64,000 nt of DNA from CAWCTD01 sp963798455 (GTDB taxonomy: Bacteria; Acidobacteriota; Terriglobia; Bryobacterales; Bryobacteraceae). The stretch is from the NCBI GenBank assembly GCA_963798455.1, contig CAWCTD010000003.1:744001-808000 (forward strand), written 5' to 3'. The position numbers and the translations under genes are program-made. The notes under the pieces were generated by a model. It saw only the letters and a program-made list of their open reading frames with translations, was not told the origin of the DNA and searched no databases. Positions 60,723 to 64,000 of the stretch are shown in pieces (within the stretch, counting starts at the first letter, position 1; each line of letters starts with the position of its first letter).

Positions 60723-61886
60723 ATGAAGACGAGACCGATGCTACCTGCACTGATGCTTGCTTCGCTGGCAATGGCGCAAGCCCCCTCCGTTATCAAGGAA
60801 GAGAACGTATACTCCCTGCCTTCCTATGTCATCTCGAGCGACAAGCTGGAGCTGGCCGTCGCCACCCGGGGCGGCGCCATGCTCCGACTGCTGCTCCAGG
60901 GCGACCCGGAGAAGCTGAGCCCGTTTGGGAATCCGGAGAAGCTGACATTGAATCCCCCGTCCAGCCGGGCTCCGCAGGTGATCGGCCACTTCGTCTGCGT
61001 GGATGGCTTCGGCCCGGTCTCAGCCGAGGAAAGGAAAGCCGGCCTCTCTTCACACGGGGAGGCTCACGTCTCGCCTTGGGAGATCGCCTCCTCCGGCAAA
61101 CAGGGCGCCACCACGGTGGTGGAGTTTACCGTGAAGCTGCCCTTGGTCGAGGAGATCTTCACGCGGACCATCACCCTTGTGGACGGAGAGAACGTGATCT
61201 ACCTGGACAGTGAGCTGGAGAGCCTGCTGGCTTTTGATCACCCGGTGAACTGGGCGGAGCACGCCACCATCGCCTCGCCCTTCCTGGAACCGGAGAAGAA
61301 CTTCGTGGACCTGTCCAGCACCCGCTCGAAAACGCGCTCCTATGCCGCTGGCGCGGGCGCCGCGCGGCGAAGGCTCGCCTCCTTCCGGGATTTCACCTGG
61401 CCCATGGCCCCGGCCAAGGAGGGCGGCCCCGCCATTGATGTTCGGGGCGTGCCGGCTTCGCCGGACTCGATGGATCACATCGCCACCTTGTTGGACCCTT
61501 CCAGGAAACTCGCCTTCGTGACCGCGGTGAACCCAGCCAGGCAATACCTTTTGGGCTACATCTTCCGCAGCGACGAGTACCCCTGGATCCAGCAGTGGAT
61601 GAGTTATGGCGCCAACGGCTGGCTGCAACGGGGCCTGGAATTCGCCACGCAGCCTTTTGACGTGCCCAGGCGGGAGACGGTCACTACGGGTACCCTCTTC
61701 AACACGCCCTTGTTCCGCTGGCTGCCGGCGAAGTCGAAGATCTCGACCCGTTTCCTGATGTTCTACACCAAAGCGCCGGCGGGCATGACCAAGATCGACG
61801 ACGTGCGCCTGGAAGGCGGCAAGATCATCGTCGAGGACAAGGCCGCCGGCAGGCAGGTCGTGCTGGCAGCCTCGCTGCCCCTGTAG
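60723..61886 (+). CDS. Exported aldose-epimerase-fold protein of unknown function
   Basis: The protein is about 387 residues with a signal peptide (LMLASLAMAQAPS). The body is beta-rich and resembles the galactose mutarotase-like fold: KLELAVATRGGAMLRLLLQG (common first strands), WAEHATIASPFLEPEKNFVDL and RFLMFYTKAP near the end. A His in EHATI is at the place where DUF4432/epimerase relatives have a substrate-binding His. No catalytic Glu was found. TATAAT at 60708-60713 lies ten bases before the ATG. It is divergent from the cydA operon. Function is not known. Confidence 0.65.
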   Translation: MKTRPMLPALMLASLAMAQAPSVIKEENVYSLPSYVISSDKLELAVATRGGAMLRLLLQGDPEKLSPFGNPEKLTLNPPSSRAPQVIGHFVCVDGFGPVSAEERKAGLSSHGEAHVSPWEIASSGKQGATTVVEFTVKLPLVEEIFTRTITLVDGENVIYLDSELESLLAFDHPVNWAEHATIASPFLEPEKNFVDLSSTRSKTRSYAAGAGAARRRLASFRDFTWPMAPAKEGGPAIDVRGVPASPDSMDHIATLLDPSRKLAFVTAVNPARQYLLGYIFRSDEYPWIQQWMSYGANGWLQRGLEFATQPFDVPRRETVTTGTLFNTPLFRWLPAKSKISTRFLMFYTKAPAGMTKIDDVRLEGGKIIVEDKAAGRQVVLAASLPL

Positions 61887-61893
61887 CGGGCGC

Positions 61894-62078
61894 CTACGAT
61901 TTGACGCCCAGCTTGCGCAGGAGAGCCATCATGGGGCACCAGTTGGTGAATGCCGACTGGAACAAGTTCACCCCCACGAAGGCCGTGAACAGGTACCAGT
62001 AGGAACTCGTCCAGTAGCCCAGCGCCAAGCTCAGCACCACAAAGAACCCGGCAAACATGCGCAGGTAACGATCCAGAG

Positions 62079-62082
<4 letters not shown>
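61894..62082 (-). CDS. DUF2892 small membrane protein
   Basis: The 62-residue protein has two membrane helices and the DUF2892 pattern (RYLRMFAGFFVVLSLALGYW; then FVGVNLFQSAFTNWCPMMALLRKLG with the conserved NWCP). Such domains occur beside rhodanese or in efflux operons; here the ATG overlaps the stop of the RND gene by four bases, so the two are co-expressed. Confidence 0.85.

Positions 62083-64000
<1,918 letters not shown>

Overview
The window is about 64 kb of GC-rich bacterial DNA. It most resembles a soil Acidobacteriota of the Solibacter/Bryobacterales kind. The evidence is the repeated use of CRTAC1-type FG-GAP/ASPIC-UnbV proteins, TPR plus FG-GAP giants, very large multihaem cytochromes, a Solibacter-type C-terminal domain in a secreted protein, Matrixin plus Ig-repeat exoproteins and an exported TldD pair. 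The taxonomy is an inference from gene families; no rRNA or tRNA gene was seen.

Region by region. 0.3-7.1 kb: a stress-type membrane protein, glucose-6-phosphate dehydrogenase, an ECF-like sigma factor, a TPR lipoprotein-like protein whose 3' end runs into an antisense fragment of a CpaE/TadZ ATPase, a NarL/LuxR regulator and an MFS transporter. 7.2-16.5 kb: an envelope block made of an active and an inactive TldD-type protein, a fused LptF-LptG permease, and an aminoacyl-phosphatidylglycerol module (MprF-type synthase, AcvB/VirJ-type hydrolase with a frameshift, separate flippase-like membrane protein). 16.5-19.8 kb: cold-shock protein, amtB-glnB nitrogen pair and a RidA relative. 19.9-29.8 kb: a tightly coupled six-gene exported operon (hydrazine-synthase-alpha-like beta-propeller, CRTAC1 protein, ten-haem cytochrome with YVTN propeller and MauG-like end, two-component-type propeller, two solute-binding proteins without a permease). 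29.7-44.6 kb: secreted proteins and metabolic enzymes (TPR/FG-GAP, matrixin, glycosidase-like/ILEI protein, PDC-hydrolase-like amidohydrolase, ODP-type diiron protein, radical SAM/SPASM enzyme, sugar isomerase-like protein, CocE-type hydrolase).

44.6-55.4 kb is an accessory island. It carries a DUF5677-GNAT fusion, a tyrosine integrase abutting a truncated DinB gene, an unusual HPS-like protein with a dienelactone-hydrolase leader, the 3' end of a group II intron with domain V, and a complete-looking CBASS anti-phage locus. The CBASS locus is divergent: an E2-like protein with a C-terminal SEC-C zinc motif and a CD-NTase on the minus strand; a CapH-like repressor, a CapP-like metallopeptidase and a CapV-like patatin phospholipase on the plus strand. 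Two perfect palindromes sit in the shared promoter region. A decayed UPF0175/DUF3368 toxin-antitoxin pair closes the island.

55.5-64 kb: a 19-haem cytochrome fused to a cytochrome b membrane domain, next to cydB-cydA (cytochrome bd oxidase), a mutarotase-fold protein, a DUF2892 protein and an RND efflux pump that is broken by five single-base insertions.

Single-base frameshifts recur in otherwise well conserved genes (about 14.74, 34.61, 40.90 kb and five between 62.8 and 63.95 kb). All but the first look like one extra base. This suggests residual sequencing or assembly error more than true pseudogenes, and those proteins should be read as probably intact until checked.
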